From assembly GCF_027596085.1 (NCBI RefSeq), contig NC_072451.1, positions 12,184,795-12,248,794 of the forward strand: DNA of 64,000 nt, written 5' to 3'. The position numbers and the translations under genes were made by a program. This document shows, piece after piece, positions 11,706 through 22,020 of the stretch (positions within the stretch are counted from its first letter, which is position 1; each line of letters begins with the position of its first letter). The notes under the pieces are model-generated. The model saw only the letters and a program-made list of their open reading frames with translations, did no database searches and was not told the DNA's origin. This DNA comes from Anoplopoma fimbria (Eukaryota > Chordata > Actinopteri > Perciformes > Anoplopomatidae).

Positions 11706-13098
11706 GTGAACATCAGAGCTGCTCTAAGTCCACGGCCCAGCAAGCACTGCTTCAGACGAAGTCAGACTACCTTGTCACTGTTTACCTTCAGCTCTGCTGT
11801 GAGCAACACTCCATTCAAGAGGGAGTTGGGTTGGAGATAGGAGGCTTTGTCAACAATTTGAGGATCCAATGGAGATTAAGTCACGTCAAGTTTCTTTTAA
11901 TACTTTTTATTTACTATTTAATCATTTTAAAACCCACAGTCAGAGGTCAAGGGTGACAAATTGACATTGATTTATGAAAAAAAATAATTAAAGGGAGGAA
12001 ATATTGAGTTATGAGGTTTCGACACGATTCAACCTGTGATAAGGGGTCATGTAAAGCCATAAAATATGGTTGAGCTCTCTGTTTGCTATCTTCCTTTCAT
12101 TTGTGTTCTATAATTGAATTTTGAACACTGTGCATCGCCTCATTGTTGGAAATAGCTGCAGTCAACATGGGGAACCTTGACCCTAATCCAGAGTGACAAA
12201 TTGTCAGTGAGGCTTTTTATTTAGAGCAACCTTGTTTTCATTCTGAGGATAAACATTTAATAATGAACACCACAGAGTGGCTGTGCATCAGTACAGAGTA
12301 CCTTGACTATGAAACTAAAATTAACCTGGATGTTGTCACTTTCTGTGAATCTTCCACTGATTATTATTATATTCCTTTATTGATCCCCATGGGGGAAATT
12401 TGGGATTAGCTGGGTGTGTCTCTTGGTGACGCTTTAAAGACATTTCTCACATTCACAAAACCATATACCGAGCAGTCCAGTGACAAGGGGATTCTGATCC
12501 TGATGCAGTGTTGAGTTTTTGGTAATCAGCTCAGGAACTGTTGGAGTGTGTGAACATGTGTAAAGGTCATGTTGAGTGCATTTTGCACCTCCACCACTGA
12601 GGAGCATACTTTATCACATGCACTTAGGAGAGACCATCGTGACTGCAGGTCACTAAACAGTCACGTCTTTAACGTTTCTCTTCTCCACGACAGAGGTGTG
12701 AACAGTATGCATGGGTTCTCTCCGTCGACCTCCATGTGGTGTGTGACCTGTCTTTAAGATGGCCCTGATGGGGCACACGTATGAACCTATTGATAGACTG
12801 CTTAGTGCTGATTCCTGTTAAAAGCCACTCCAGGAGAAGAAGAGATCCAAGTGGCTACACAAAGAAGAATAAAATGAAATAAAACTAAACTCTTTTCTTT
12901 TCCATCTTCAGCAACCAAAATATCTATTTTAAGATTGTTCGAGACATTTGTAATAAGACATCACAAATTTCCTACAGAATGATTGACCGCATCTTTCACA
13001 GCAGGGTATTCCTATCAATGATAACTATAATATTGATAAAAAGAAGAATTACTAACCAGCAGTTGACATCCCTTCAAAAATATGCATTGTTAAATTTG
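11706..13098. other. No gene recognised
   Basis: AT-rich DNA with short frames. The only recognisable item is the LINE-tail motif near 12366-12412, listed separately. Confidence 0.5.
12366..12412 (-). repeat. L2-type LINE 3'-end remnant
   Basis: On the minus strand it reads AATTTCCCCCATGGGGATCA followed by ATAAAGGAAT. This is the hairpin plus AATAAA ending typical of fish L2-type LINEs and the SINEs that borrow it. Only this terminal piece is visible. Confidence 0.5.
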
Positions 13099-13165
13099 CA
13101 TTTTCCTGTGCCGATGTGAGGGTTCCGGGACAGAGGATGTCGCATTTGTACAGATTGTAAAACTG
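13099..13165 (+). repeat. Repeat D fragment
   Basis: It shares TTTTCCTGTGCCGATGTGAG, then GGTTCCGGGACAGAGGATGT and a TGTACAGATTGTAAA stretch, with the copy at 32930-33155. It stops before the AATTG tail. Confidence 0.65.
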
Positions 13166-13204
13166 TCACCAAATGTAGGAGCTACTGAAAGGTCTGAAGG
13201 CTGG

Positions 13205-13405
13205 CCAATGTCCCCAGCTAATCCATCCATCCATTTTCTGTAACCACTTATTCTACTCAGGATTGGGGCGGGCATGTGTGAAGGCCAAGGGTTCAGAGAA
13301 CCCGCAGAGAACCCACGTGGCCACGGGAAGAACATGCTGTCCAGCCCGGGAACTGAACCCTGGCCTCTCTTGCAGTTCGGCAACAGTGCTGCCTCTGCCC
13401 AGTTA
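13205..13405 (-). repeat. tRNA-derived SINE, family B, deleted copy
   Basis: Read on the minus strand, the tRNA-like head carries a B-box-like GGTTCAGTTCCCGGGCTGG near 13340-13360. The 3' end is the ACAGAAAATGGATGGATGGA motif near 13223. The middle (the GGCAATTTAGAGT block of the full copy at 23940-24300) is missing, so this is an internally deleted and diverged relative. Confidence 0.55.
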
Positions 13406-13985
13406 ATCAACATTTTAATTGTAATATTTAATGTCTATAATGTTTTCATTCTTGCATCAGTCGAGAGTAACTAAGCTAGACAAACAGACTAGACATTCAC
13501 TGTCCCCCAGAGGCTGCTGCCCGATGTTGCATCTGAAAGCATCTTTAAGCTCAGACAGATACATTTTCTGAGCTGTAGGTTACAATCATTGTTTATCAAA
13601 CACAATGAATCGTTGTTTTTCACTCTCACTTTTGTCCAAGAACACAGCCCTGGAAGTGTCTGTTTAGCAGCAAGGCACAGACAGACACGTGAAGTTTATC
13701 TGAATGCTGTCGATTCTCATGGTGTTGTTTTTTCTCTTTTCTTGACCAGGAGAATAGTTCTACTTCTTCAGATCCTCTCTTCAAAGTTCTGAATATTTGT
13801 TTAGTTCATTAAATGTATTTATATGAGGGACCATTTACAACAAAACCTAAAAAGAAAATGCTTTATACCAGATTTAGCTGCTAGCTAATTTCCATCTGTA
13901 ATTCGGGGATGTGAAAGGAAACAATAAAACACAGAGCAAAACCATCTCCACTACGAATGGATACTATTGATGCTCACACTGGCGT
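13406..13985. other. No gene recognised
   Basis: Unique-looking DNA with a 67-codon frame at 13589-13792 that has no resemblance to a known family. Confidence 0.5.
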
Positions 13986-14000
13986 ACACACACATACACA

Positions 14001-14083
<83 letters not shown>

Positions 14084-14084
14084 C
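13986..14084 (+). repeat. (CA)n microsatellite
   Basis: The perfect CA run is 14005-14078, with imperfect ACAT/CAAA interruptions at both edges. Confidence 0.98.
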
Positions 14085-14237
14085 AGAAACATTCCATAGG
14101 AATAAACACAATGCATCAAGATATAAGATGCAAATACATATCCAAAACTATAAAGACAGCTCATGGACATTTCAAATAACACTGCCAAAACTGGTTGCTA
14201 AAAGTCTTTTAATCTTTTAAAAAAAAATGTACATTGG

Positions 14238-14375
14238 GTGCTCAGATAGCTCATTTGGTAGAGCAGGTGTAATGCGCCAAATGCAGACTCCTTTCTGCAG
14301 TGCCCTGGTTTTAATCCAGACCAGGCCCTTTATTGCATGCCGTTCCTCCTCTCCCCTTTCAGTCCATCTCTGTCC
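14238..14375 (+). repeat. tRNA-derived SINE, family C
   Basis: The A-box-like TAGCTCATTTGGTAGAGCAG (about 14247) and B-box-like GGTTTTAATCCAGACC (about 14307) are followed by CCCTTTATTGCATGCCGTTC and a C/T-rich tail ending CTCTCCCCTTTCAGTC. This is the layout of a common fish SINE with a tRNA head and a CCCTTTGCTGCATGTCATTCC body. The head is diverged, so it is not a functional tRNA gene. Confidence 0.65.
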
Positions 14376-14640
14376 ACTTACTTAATGGCAAAAACTTCAC
14401 AAAGCTCTTCAACAGTGGAGGAGCAGCAGTATGAATTATATTATACATTAAGCGGTTATCTGAGTATGAAGTTGAGTTTGCAAAGCTTAACATTTTATAT
14501 TTAACAGGTATATCACAGTGGTGATACTGTTGTGACTTCCTGTCCAGGACATGCAGGGCTTGTTTATGTAGCAACTTAATAGGTTTTGACACGAGAGGGT
14601 GGCAGGGCCGTTGAATAATTTTTGGAGCTCTTTACTCTGT
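14356..14640 (-). pseudogene. Non-LTR retrotransposon RT C-terminal fragment
   Basis: The minus-strand frame 14359-14592 (77 codons) has the pattern of the region beyond the RT fingers and palm in fish non-LTR elements: KPIKLLHKQALHVLDRK, then QQYHHCDI, KYKMLSFANS and a NIIHTAAPPLLKSFVKF stretch. I recognise the 'KxLDKKP..YHHC.IL.K..LLSF' and 'LAPPxL.EFV' signatures from fish jockey/CR1-like ORFs. None of the RT catalytic motifs are present and the frame is short, so this is a dead fragment. It abuts the family C SINE, which runs in the opposite orientation. Function: none expected. The exact clade is uncertain. Confidence 0.6.
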
Positions 14641-15014
14641 ACTTACAGTAGTCTAAATTAATGTAAATGAGGTTCAGGTTCAGATAAGAATGTGGATGGT
14701 TACAGCAAATCACTGGGGTGAGGAGATGAGCATCTACCTGACAGGAACTAGTCACTACCTGGCTTTATTTGAACTGATTCAAACTGGGGCCATATAAGAG
14801 CTTATATTCAGTAAACACAACATTTGGTTATCTAGTAATGCACTCACACAGAATGCACCTACTCCATTAGCTTCCTCCCCGAGACCCTGACCTGTGTGAC
14901 CTTCTCAGTGATTATGTGTCATGATGGATGTGGCCAGGTACCTCTATTTAATCATACTGATAGTCATGATGGAGAATTTACTACCTAGAACTGGCAGCAT
15001 GGCAGTGACATATG

Positions 15015-15016
<2 letters not shown>
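14641..15016. other. No gene recognised
   Basis: Unremarkable sequence between a LINE fragment and a CA run. Confidence 0.5.

Positions 15017-15090
<74 letters not shown>
15017..15090 (+). repeat. (CA)37 microsatellite
   Basis: An uninterrupted CA run of 74 bp, followed by the imperfect CTTACACACACAAACACA. Confidence 0.98.
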
Positions 15091-15093
<3 letters not shown>

Positions 15094-15445
15094 ACACACA
15101 CAAACACATGTGCACTGCCAATACACAAGTCCCATTGGAAACATAGGTAGTAGTAGCTCGGAAAGCTAGCCGTCCGTATGACAGAGCGTAGGGGTTTGCA
15201 CTGATTTTAGGTCCAGGCTGAAATGAGGCGACAATAAGAGGAAGACCATATCTCACTGTGGCCCTTTTTGATGTCTCTCTCTGATTTAAAAAGGACCAAA
15301 GGTCTATAGGTGTTTTCGGAACTATCACAAGTGACGAAAGCCGGCAGAGCTTGCTATGTTCTACTAGCTCTCTTAGCTTTTTTCAGTAATATAGGACTAA
15401 ATAAACAACTCAGTTAGATCCCACAATCATACAAACACTGAGACT

Positions 15446-15672
15446 GTGGATCAGAAGTTAGAGCGGATGGTCCTTCAATCAGAAGATCGGCGTCTGTGGG
15501 CAAGTCACTTAACTGATTAGTGGTTGGGTATTAATGTAAGTTAGTCCTGACCGGCAGGTGGTTACTTGTATGGTAGCCCCTGCCATCACTGTATGAATGG
15601 TTGAATGACATGTAGTGTTAAAGTGCTTTGAGTGACCGTAAGACTAGAAAGGTGCTATACATGACCATTTAC
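15446..15672 (+). repeat. tRNA-derived SINE, family A, copy 2
   Basis: The head is degraded (GTGGATCAGAAGTTAGAGCG, AATCAGAAGATCGGCG) and the B box is largely lost. The body keeps GGGCAAGTCACTTAAC, GGCAGGTGGTTACTTGTATG and GTAGCCCCTGCCATCACTGT, and the tail keeps AAAGTGCTTTGAGTGACCGT. It is older than the 43441 copy judging by its deletions. Confidence 0.65.
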
Positions 15673-15753
15673 AAGAAAAAAAAGCCATCACACATGTACC
15701 ATTTGTAATATAGGTTTGAGTTGGCTACCCATTCTTAGGCTCAGTGGGTGTGC

Positions 15754-15834
15754 TTTTTGCTACTAGGGTAGCCTTTGTGATACTGGGTTAGCCTTTGTGC
15801 TACTGGTTTAGCCTTTTTTTCCACTAAGTTAGCC
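15754..15834 (+). repeat. Four-copy 20-bp tandem repeat
   Basis: Four units of about 20 bp are variations of TTTGTGCTACTGGGTTAGCC (the last is 21 bp). All end in TAGCC. Confidence 0.85.
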
Positions 15835-16779
15835 TCATGAACTTCTGGAATTCACAGTTGGCCCATTTGTCTGAGTTTTTTTAATTTTTTAATCATGAGC
15901 TGTTGTTTTTTGTTTTTAAAAAAAATACGATTGTTTCTAGTTCTTGCAGTTTGGGTGCAATAAAAATGGGGTTTCTTTGAACTATATTTGTAGAGCGATG
16001 ACAAGTTCCAATGGTTCTAAAATGCACACTGTTCTGTAAAGGTCACAGTCAAGAATGTGCAATAGCCAGTGTGGAGCTACTCTTCACTACTACGGTATTT
16101 ATATGATCCGTCTAGTCTTCATTGTTCTTTGGATACTTATATTACAAATACAAATATTAATTGGGTATTTGAGTGAAAAGGGAGAATTCAAGGAGAAATG
16201 TCCCCAGGAGAGGACACTCACAGACACTCTATTATGCATGGCGAGGGTGCAACAGGAGCTGAGCCAAGGTCAGGGTGGGCCGGTCAGAGATTAAAGGGTG
16301 GTCTACTCTGAATGATGGTGGAGGCCCAGAGAGCAGAACAGCACAGAATCCTGAGAGAAAATAAGACCTCACCTGTCTGAGGGGGAGGAGACAGCAGGTC
16401 AATTCACAATTCTAAACCATGGCACAAGTAAGAATAGGTTTGGTTATCTCAGAAGGAAGAGAGCACAGTCGATCCACATGTTTGACATCCATTTACAGCT
16501 TAAACACTGGCTGACCAGAGGTTCCATTACTGTAAACCAGTTCTTACAGGAACTGTTCCACTAGCTATCCATACTCCAGAAAGCACTAAGACTTCTTCTC
16601 GGCAGCATGTGGCCAACACCGCTTGGCTGTGTCCTTTCTAACTTTACCATGACCTACCATTAACCAGAAATTGTTATATTAGCCTTAGCAAATTCACATT
16701 TGGCCAGAAGAACCAAATGTCAAATCCACCCAAGCTATTCAACAGTGCACTCATCTGCTGGACATAGTGGAACCATATA
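15835..16779. other. No gene recognised
   Basis: This flank of the Tc1 insertion holds only short frames with no recognisable family. Confidence 0.5.
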
Positions 16780-16781
16780 TA

Positions 16782-16999
16782 CAGTGGGTACGGAAAGTAT
16801 TCAGACCCCTTTAAATTTTTCACTCTTTGTTTCATTGCAGCCATTTGCTAAAATCGAAAAAGTTCATTTTTTTTTCGCATTAATGTACACTCAGCAACCC
16901 ATCTTGACAGAAAAAAACAGAAATGTAGAAATTTTTGCAAATTTATAAAAAAAGAAAAACTGAAATATCACATGGTCATAAGTATTCAGACCCTTTGCT
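16782..16999 (+). repeat. Tc1 left terminal inverted repeat
   Basis: 218 bp. It carries the putative transposase-binding motif AAGTATTCAGACCCC near 16794 (outer) and AAGTATTCAGACCC near 16979 (inner). It contains about 31 bp (around 16852-16883, with a T-rich run) that the right repeat lacks. Confidence 0.9.
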
Positions 17000-17158
17000 G
17001 TGACACTCATATTTAACTCACATGCTGTCCATTTCTTCTGATCCTCCTTGAGATGGTTCTACTCCTTCATTGGAGTCCAGCTGTGTTTAATTAAACTGAT
17101 TGGACTAGATTAGGAAAGGCACACACCTGTCTATATAAGACCTTACAGCTCACAGTGC

Positions 17159-18199
17159 ATGTCAGAACAAATGAGAATCATGAGGTCGAAGGAACTGCCC
17201 AAGGAGCTCAGAGACAGAATTGTGGCAAGGCACAGATCTGGCCAAGGTTACAAAAGAATTTCTGCAGCACTCAAGGTTCCTAAGAGCACAGTGGCCTCCA
17301 TAATCCTTAAATGGAAGAAGTATGGGATGACCAGAACTCTTCCTAGACCTGGCCGTCCAGCCAAACTGAGCAATCGTGGGAGAAGAGCCTTGGTGAGAGA
17401 GGTAAAGAAGAACCCAAAGATCACTGTGGCTGAGCTCCAGAGATGCAGTAGGGAGATGGGAGAAAGTTCCACAAAGTCAACTATCACTGCAGCCCTCCAC
17501 CAGTCGGGGCTTTATGGCAGAGTGGCCCGACGGAAGCCTCTCCTCAGTGCAAGACATATGAAAGCCCGCATAGAGTTTGCCAAAAAACACATGGAGGACT
17601 CCCAAACTATGAGAAATAAGATTCTCTGGTCTGATGAGACCAAGATTGAACTTTTTGGCGTTAATTCTAAGCGGTATGTGTGGAGAAAACCAGGCACTGC
17701 TCATCACCTGCCCAATACAATCCCAACAGTGAAACATGGTGGTGGCAGCATCATGCTATGGGGGTGTTTTTCAGCTGCAGGGACAGGACGACTGGTTGCA
17801 ATTGAAGGAAAGATGAATGCGGCCAAGTACAGAGATATCCTGGAAGAAAACCTCCTCCAGAGTGCTCAGGACCTCAGACTGGGCCGAAGGTTCACCTTCC
17901 AACAAGACAATGACCCGAAGCACACAGCTAAAATAACAAAGGAGTGGCTTCGGAACAAGTCTGTGACCATTCTTGACTGGCCCAGCCAGAGCCCTGACCT
18001 AAACCCAATTGAGCATCTCTGGAGAGACCTGAAAATGGCTGTCCACCAACGTTCACCATCCAACCTGACAGAACTGGAGAGGATCTGCAAGGAAGAATGG
18101 CAGAGGATCCCCAAATCCAGGTGTGAGAAACTTGTTGCATCATTCCCAAGAAGACTCATGGCTGTACTAGCTCAAAAGGGTGCTTCTACTCAATACTGA
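17159..18199 (+). CDS. Tc1/mariner-family transposase
   Basis: This 346-residue protein would bind the terminal repeats and catalyse cut-and-paste transposition into TA sites in the nucleus. Residues 1-60 form a helix-turn-helix of the paired type (ELRDRIVARHRSGQGYKRIS). An AT-hook-like PGRPAK follows at about 64-69, and a second HTH spans about 70-125. The DDE domain has D159 in LWSDETK, D250 in FQQDNDPKH and E285 in SPDLNPIEHLW. There are 34 residues between D250 and E285, so it is DD34E. A glycine-rich KHGGGSIMLWGC block lies near 192. Length equals that of functional fish Tc1 transposases (about 340). The start is the first ATG after the left repeat, and the TGA overlaps the start of the right repeat. 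No stop or frameshift is visible. Activity is not proven, since missense changes would not show. Confidence 0.95.
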   Translation: MSEQMRIMRSKELPKELRDRIVARHRSGQGYKRISAALKVPKSTVASIILKWKKYGMTRTLPRPGRPAKLSNRGRRALVREVKKNPKITVAELQRCSREMGESSTKSTITAALHQSGLYGRVARRKPLLSARHMKARIEFAKKHMEDSQTMRNKILWSDETKIELFGVNSKRYVWRKPGTAHHLPNTIPTVKHGGGSIMLWGCFSAAGTGRLVAIEGKMNAAKYRDILEENLLQSAQDLRLGRRFTFQQDNDPKHTAKITKEWLRNKSVTILDWPSQSPDLNPIEHLWRDLKMAVHQRSPSNLTELERICKEEWQRIPKSRCEKLVASFPRRLMAVLAQKGASTQY

Positions 18200-18385
18200 G
18201 CAAAGGGTCTGAATACTTATGACCATGTGATATTTCAGTTTTTCTTTTTTAATAAATTTGCAAAAAATTCTACATTTCTGTTTTTTTCTGTCAAGATGGG
18301 TTGCTGAGTGTACATTTAGCAAATGGCTGCAATGAAACAAAGGGTGAACAATTTAAAGGGGTCTGAATACTTTCCGTACCCACTG
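18199..18385 (-). repeat. Tc1 right terminal inverted repeat
   Basis: 187 bp, the reverse complement of the left repeat apart from one missing block of about 31 bp and a few substitutions (TTCACCC for TTCACTC, AATTG for AATTT). Both direct-repeat motifs are retained. Confidence 0.9.
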
Positions 18386-18387
18386 TA

Positions 18388-20581
18388 CATTGCCTGCTCA
18401 GTCGTCAAATAACAACACAGTTCATAGGCAGTGAAACACTGCAGGCATGTGACTCATGCTGTAGTGCATGGCTGTCTGGGCCTGAACAGACATGCTACTG
18501 CAACCTACTTAGAAGGTCAGCGTTTAGGTTGAATGCCATGGATCAATGTATCATGAAACCAGGTAGAACTAGAAGGATCAGCAGTTCTGTGACTCAAATG
18601 TCTTATTGGTAAGTGAGGAGCTGAGGATCCTCAACATCGATATCATGCTTAATGAGACTTGTAAAGATCAGAAAACAGCAACGGATGACTCTCACTGAGA
18701 TTTATGAGCTCAGAAACAATTAGTCATCCAAATGTCATGAAGTACAGATTCTCCAGTCCGAGGGATTTCCAGAGCAGCTCGGTAAACACTCTGATTCGGA
18801 GCTCACTTGTCAAAATCTCCTGCTGAGGTGTTTAGTTGGCATGGCATGGTTGGCCTGAAAGCTTTTTACAGGTTAGACAAATGCACTGACTAGTGATTCA
18901 TGTCATATTAAAATCTCTGATATGACATGAATCACTAGTCAGTGCATTGACTTCTTCTGATGAATAAACACAGACTGCACAGTAGTCTAATGAACACATT
19001 TGCTCAATTTCAACACATTTGGGCAGAAAGTAGGCGGGACTGGGGGCTTCGCTGACCTAAACCTCCCCACAGGCACGTGAATGCACCACTGTTGAAAAAA
19101 CAAACAAAAGCAAAGCGAGGCTTTCATATGGCATTTTTCATTTCAGATGTGACACAATGTTCTTCATAGATTACAGTAATAAGCATATATGCATACTTAC
19201 ACTCTGTACCAACAAATAACTAAAATGGAGAAATGCAAGGAATGTCAACCACTACAAAACAGAGGCCCTCACATGCACTCATTTTGTGTTATTTCCTATC
19301 CATGAGTAAGACGTCTATGAATTCTAAAGAGTGAAGTATAACGGATAGGATGGGCAGAAATTTAAACACAGGAAGGTTAAAGATTTGTAACGGAAGAGAA
19401 AACGAAGTTTAGAGGTTAAGAGGGAACAAAGGAGAACAAGTAGGAGAGATTGTGGCTATAGTAGATTTGGGAGGTTCAGGCGGGTGGACCTGGCAGATGG
19501 AAAGTTCAGACCTCTCTTGTTTTCCCTGAAATGTCACAACTGTAAAAAAAGGTTTTATAAAGCATCAATCACAGTGGAGCTGTACCTCCAGGAATAGTCA
19601 TGGGGCTGCGGAAATGAGACCCCCGCATTGAACTGCAGAAGCAATCACTGCCGCCTGGTTCAGGTCACCACGCTGCTCACAGAGCGGAGGGAATGGAGAG
19701 GAGAGGACCTAAGAAAAATATGAGGAGGGAAGAGAAGGGAGGGAAGAGAGGAAGATGAGAAGGGGCAGGTGGACATGGTGCCATTAAAACTGGTAGAAGC
19801 GCTTATTTTGTTCAAGAACCACGATTGGTCAGCTCGATAGTCTGTGATTTTGTCTAAAAATGTCAGATGCCACTGAAGATTGTTGTCAGTGAAGACAATG
19901 TGACACAAGTTAATTCATTCATTGGTCCCTTTTGGAGAGGTGCAGGAGGGAGTACTAAAACCTGGAAATCAGTCAGTATTTTTCCACCTCTGGTTCACTC
20001 GTTTCAAAGTCAGTGTTTTTTTTTGAATGGGTAGTAAGTTGGATGCCTGATGATGTAAGTTCCTAAAAAAGGTGATTGCTAACAAGTATCAAAGTATTTG
20101 TCATAAATGATTCATAAATGAAAGTAGTAAGAATAATGGTGAAAATATAAGGACTACTAATAATAACAGCAGCAATGGATATAATAGAATAATAATTATA
20201 TGAAAAGCTGTAATGACATCATGGATTAGTGCAGCTTTAACGCAGGATATGGCCTGATCTGTGAAGGTGTGGTGGAGCTATCTATATGTGAAATCTGACG
20301 GGGAGGACCTGTACCTGAAAATGCAGTTAACCACAAGAAATCCAGCTTAAGGTTAGAGAAATATGTCTGTGTTGGTTAAGCCATCATTGCTCTTTATCAA
20401 AGGAGATGAGGAAAATGTAACCCATGTTCAGTAAGTGTTTGAACAAATGGCCAAAGCTGTGATCGTTCTTTTTAGGAGGGTATATGAAATAATTATAATT
20501 TAAGTTAAGTTAATTTATTTATTTAGTTAATTCAGCAGAGTGAAAGAAATATTAAAGTCTACCTACTATTTCCTGAGCTTT
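18388..20581. other. No gene recognised
   Basis: The single notable structure is the inverted repeat at 18880-18948. A purine-rich patch lies at 19690-19770. Open frames are short and look accidental. Confidence 0.5.
18880..18948. repeat. Perfect 29-bp inverted repeat, 11-nt spacer
   Basis: Arms 18880-18908 and 18920-18948 are exact reverse complements (outer bases AATGCACTGACTAGTGATTC), separated by 11 nt. Transcribed, they would form an uninterrupted 29-bp hairpin. No transposon ends, promoter or gene lie beside it. It could be a small local inversion-duplication, a foldback remnant or an assembly artefact. Confidence 0.95.
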
Positions 20582-20872
20582 CATTACATTACATTATCAT
20601 TTAGCAGACGCTTTTATCCAAAGCGACTTACAATCAGTAGTATATTACATATCATTCACCCATTCACACACTGATGACAGGCTACCATGCAAGGTGCCAC
20701 CATCAGACTCTAACTAACATTCATGCAACATCCAGTCCATGATGGCAAGCCTTCGGGAGCAACTTGGGGTTAAGTGTCTTGCCCAAGGACACATCGACTG
20801 CCGAAGCCGGGTATCGAACCACCGACCCTCTGATTGGAGAACTACCTTGCTCTCCACTACGCCACAGCGTCA
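20582..20872 (-). repeat. tRNA-derived SINE, family A, alternative tail
   Basis: On the minus strand it has the tRNA-like head with GGTTCGATACCCGGC (about 20808-20822) and the shared body (CTTGGGCAAGACACTTAACC). The 3' end differs from the other copies: it finishes with TAAGTCGCTTTGGATAAAAG, CGTCTGCTAAATGATAATGT and an AATGT tandem tail instead of the AAGTACAGTCCATTTA ending. It is the best preserved copy in this orientation. Confidence 0.75.
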
Positions 20873-21599
20873 ACCATAAGCAGTCTCAGCTATTGGGATA
20901 AAGTAACCTCTGGGTGATCAACAGTGAAAAACACTGACCTCAGCCAATGCATGCTTTTTATTAATATAGTATATATATTCATCTTTGTTTATTGTTTCAT
21001 ATGACCTACTTTCTCCCCAGGCTATCTTGGGCCTTACTGTTTCTTACAGAAACATGTTAACCCTCATAGGGTGTTCGTATTTCTGTTACACAGGAGGTGC
21101 TGCTGGGTCTGGTGGACCCATTGCCTTTTAATTCAACATAATCATTTTAATATAATCTTTTTTTTTTTAAATACTCACCAGATGGTTACTTCAACCAAAT
21201 TGCAAGAAATATAAACAACACATATGTTAAATTTGTTCCCTTTCCCTTTGTTGAATCACATTTATGAAAAGAGGTGCCACTCGTTTTTCTTTATTTTTTT
21301 ATTAAAATGTAACAAAATAAGGAAATGCATCATAAACAGGCATAACTGGGAAACATAAACATAAACATACTCAATAACATCTGTCTGAACAACAAATTAA
21401 GGCATTTGAACATGGCAATTATACTTATATCATACTTATGCCAAGCGTGTAGGTCCTGGTAGCATCCGAATCACATTGGCAGCCATGCGGGGGGGTTCAT
21501 TTCTTGAGCAGGTAGACCATTCAATTCTGCCATTTTTTGACATCCATATGTTGTCATTTGCAAGCTGCTGACAGTCTAGTCCAATGTCTGGCTGCTCAA

Positions 21600-22020
21600 T
21601 GGCTGGTTCTATGGCTGGCTGCTCACCGGCTGGTCCTGCGGCTTGCTGCGCATCGGCTGGCCCTGGGGCTGGCTGCTGGCGGGCTGGTCCTGGGGCTAGC
21701 TGCTTGCGGGCTGGTCCTGGGGTTCTCTTGAGTTTTCGGAGTAGGCTGACGGGCTGGTCCTACGGCTGGCTGCTGGCGGGCTGGTCCTGGGGCTAGCTGC
21801 TTGCGGGCTGGTCCTGGGGTTCTCTTGAGTTTCGGAGTAGGCTGACGGGCTGGTCCTACGGCTGGCTGCTCACGGGTTGGTCCTGGGGCTGGCTGCTTGC
21901 TGCCTGGTCCTGCCTGCTCATGGGATGGTCCTGGGGTTGGCTGCTTGCTGCCTGGTCCTGCCTGCTCATGGGATGGTCCTGGGGCTGGCTGCTCGCAGGC
22001 TTGTCCTGGCTGCTGAAGGG
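21600..22020 (-). repeat. 27-bp coding minisatellite inside piggyBac remnant
   Basis: Plus-strand units such as CTGGTCCTGGGGCTAGCTGC plus TTGCGGG (27 bp) recur many times. Interspersed are a longer block (GGTTCTCTTGAGTTTTCGGAGTAGGCTGACGGG type) duplicated at about 21720 and 21817, and CTGCTCATGGGATGGTC units near 21915 and 21961. The period is a multiple of three, so on the minus strand it gives nine-residue repeats rich in Pro, Gly, Ala and Gln. The block is much more GC-rich than its surroundings. Confidence 0.9.

Larger units (their letters stand above)
16782..18385 (+). mobile_element. Full-length Tc1-like transposon (1604 bp)
   Basis: The element starts CAGTGGGTACGGAAAGTATT and ends with the reverse complement. 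It is flanked by TA dinucleotides at 16780-16781 and 18386-18387, the Tc1/mariner target duplication. The long terminal inverted repeats (218 bp left, 187 bp right) each hold an outer and an inner AAGTATTCAGACCC motif, the IR/DR layout of fish Tc1 elements. An uninterrupted 346-codon transposase lies between them. The 1.6-kb length is normal for the family. Intact ends plus an intact frame make this a candidate for a recently active, possibly autonomous copy. Confidence 0.95.

Noticed and set aside
17248..18159. Minus-strand frames inside the Tc1 element
   Set aside because: They are shadows of the transposase on the opposite strand.
18880..18948. microRNA precursor
   Set aside because: The stem is only 29 bp and perfectly paired with an 11-nt loop. 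Animal pre-miRNAs are normally longer and imperfect. Small-RNA evidence would be needed.
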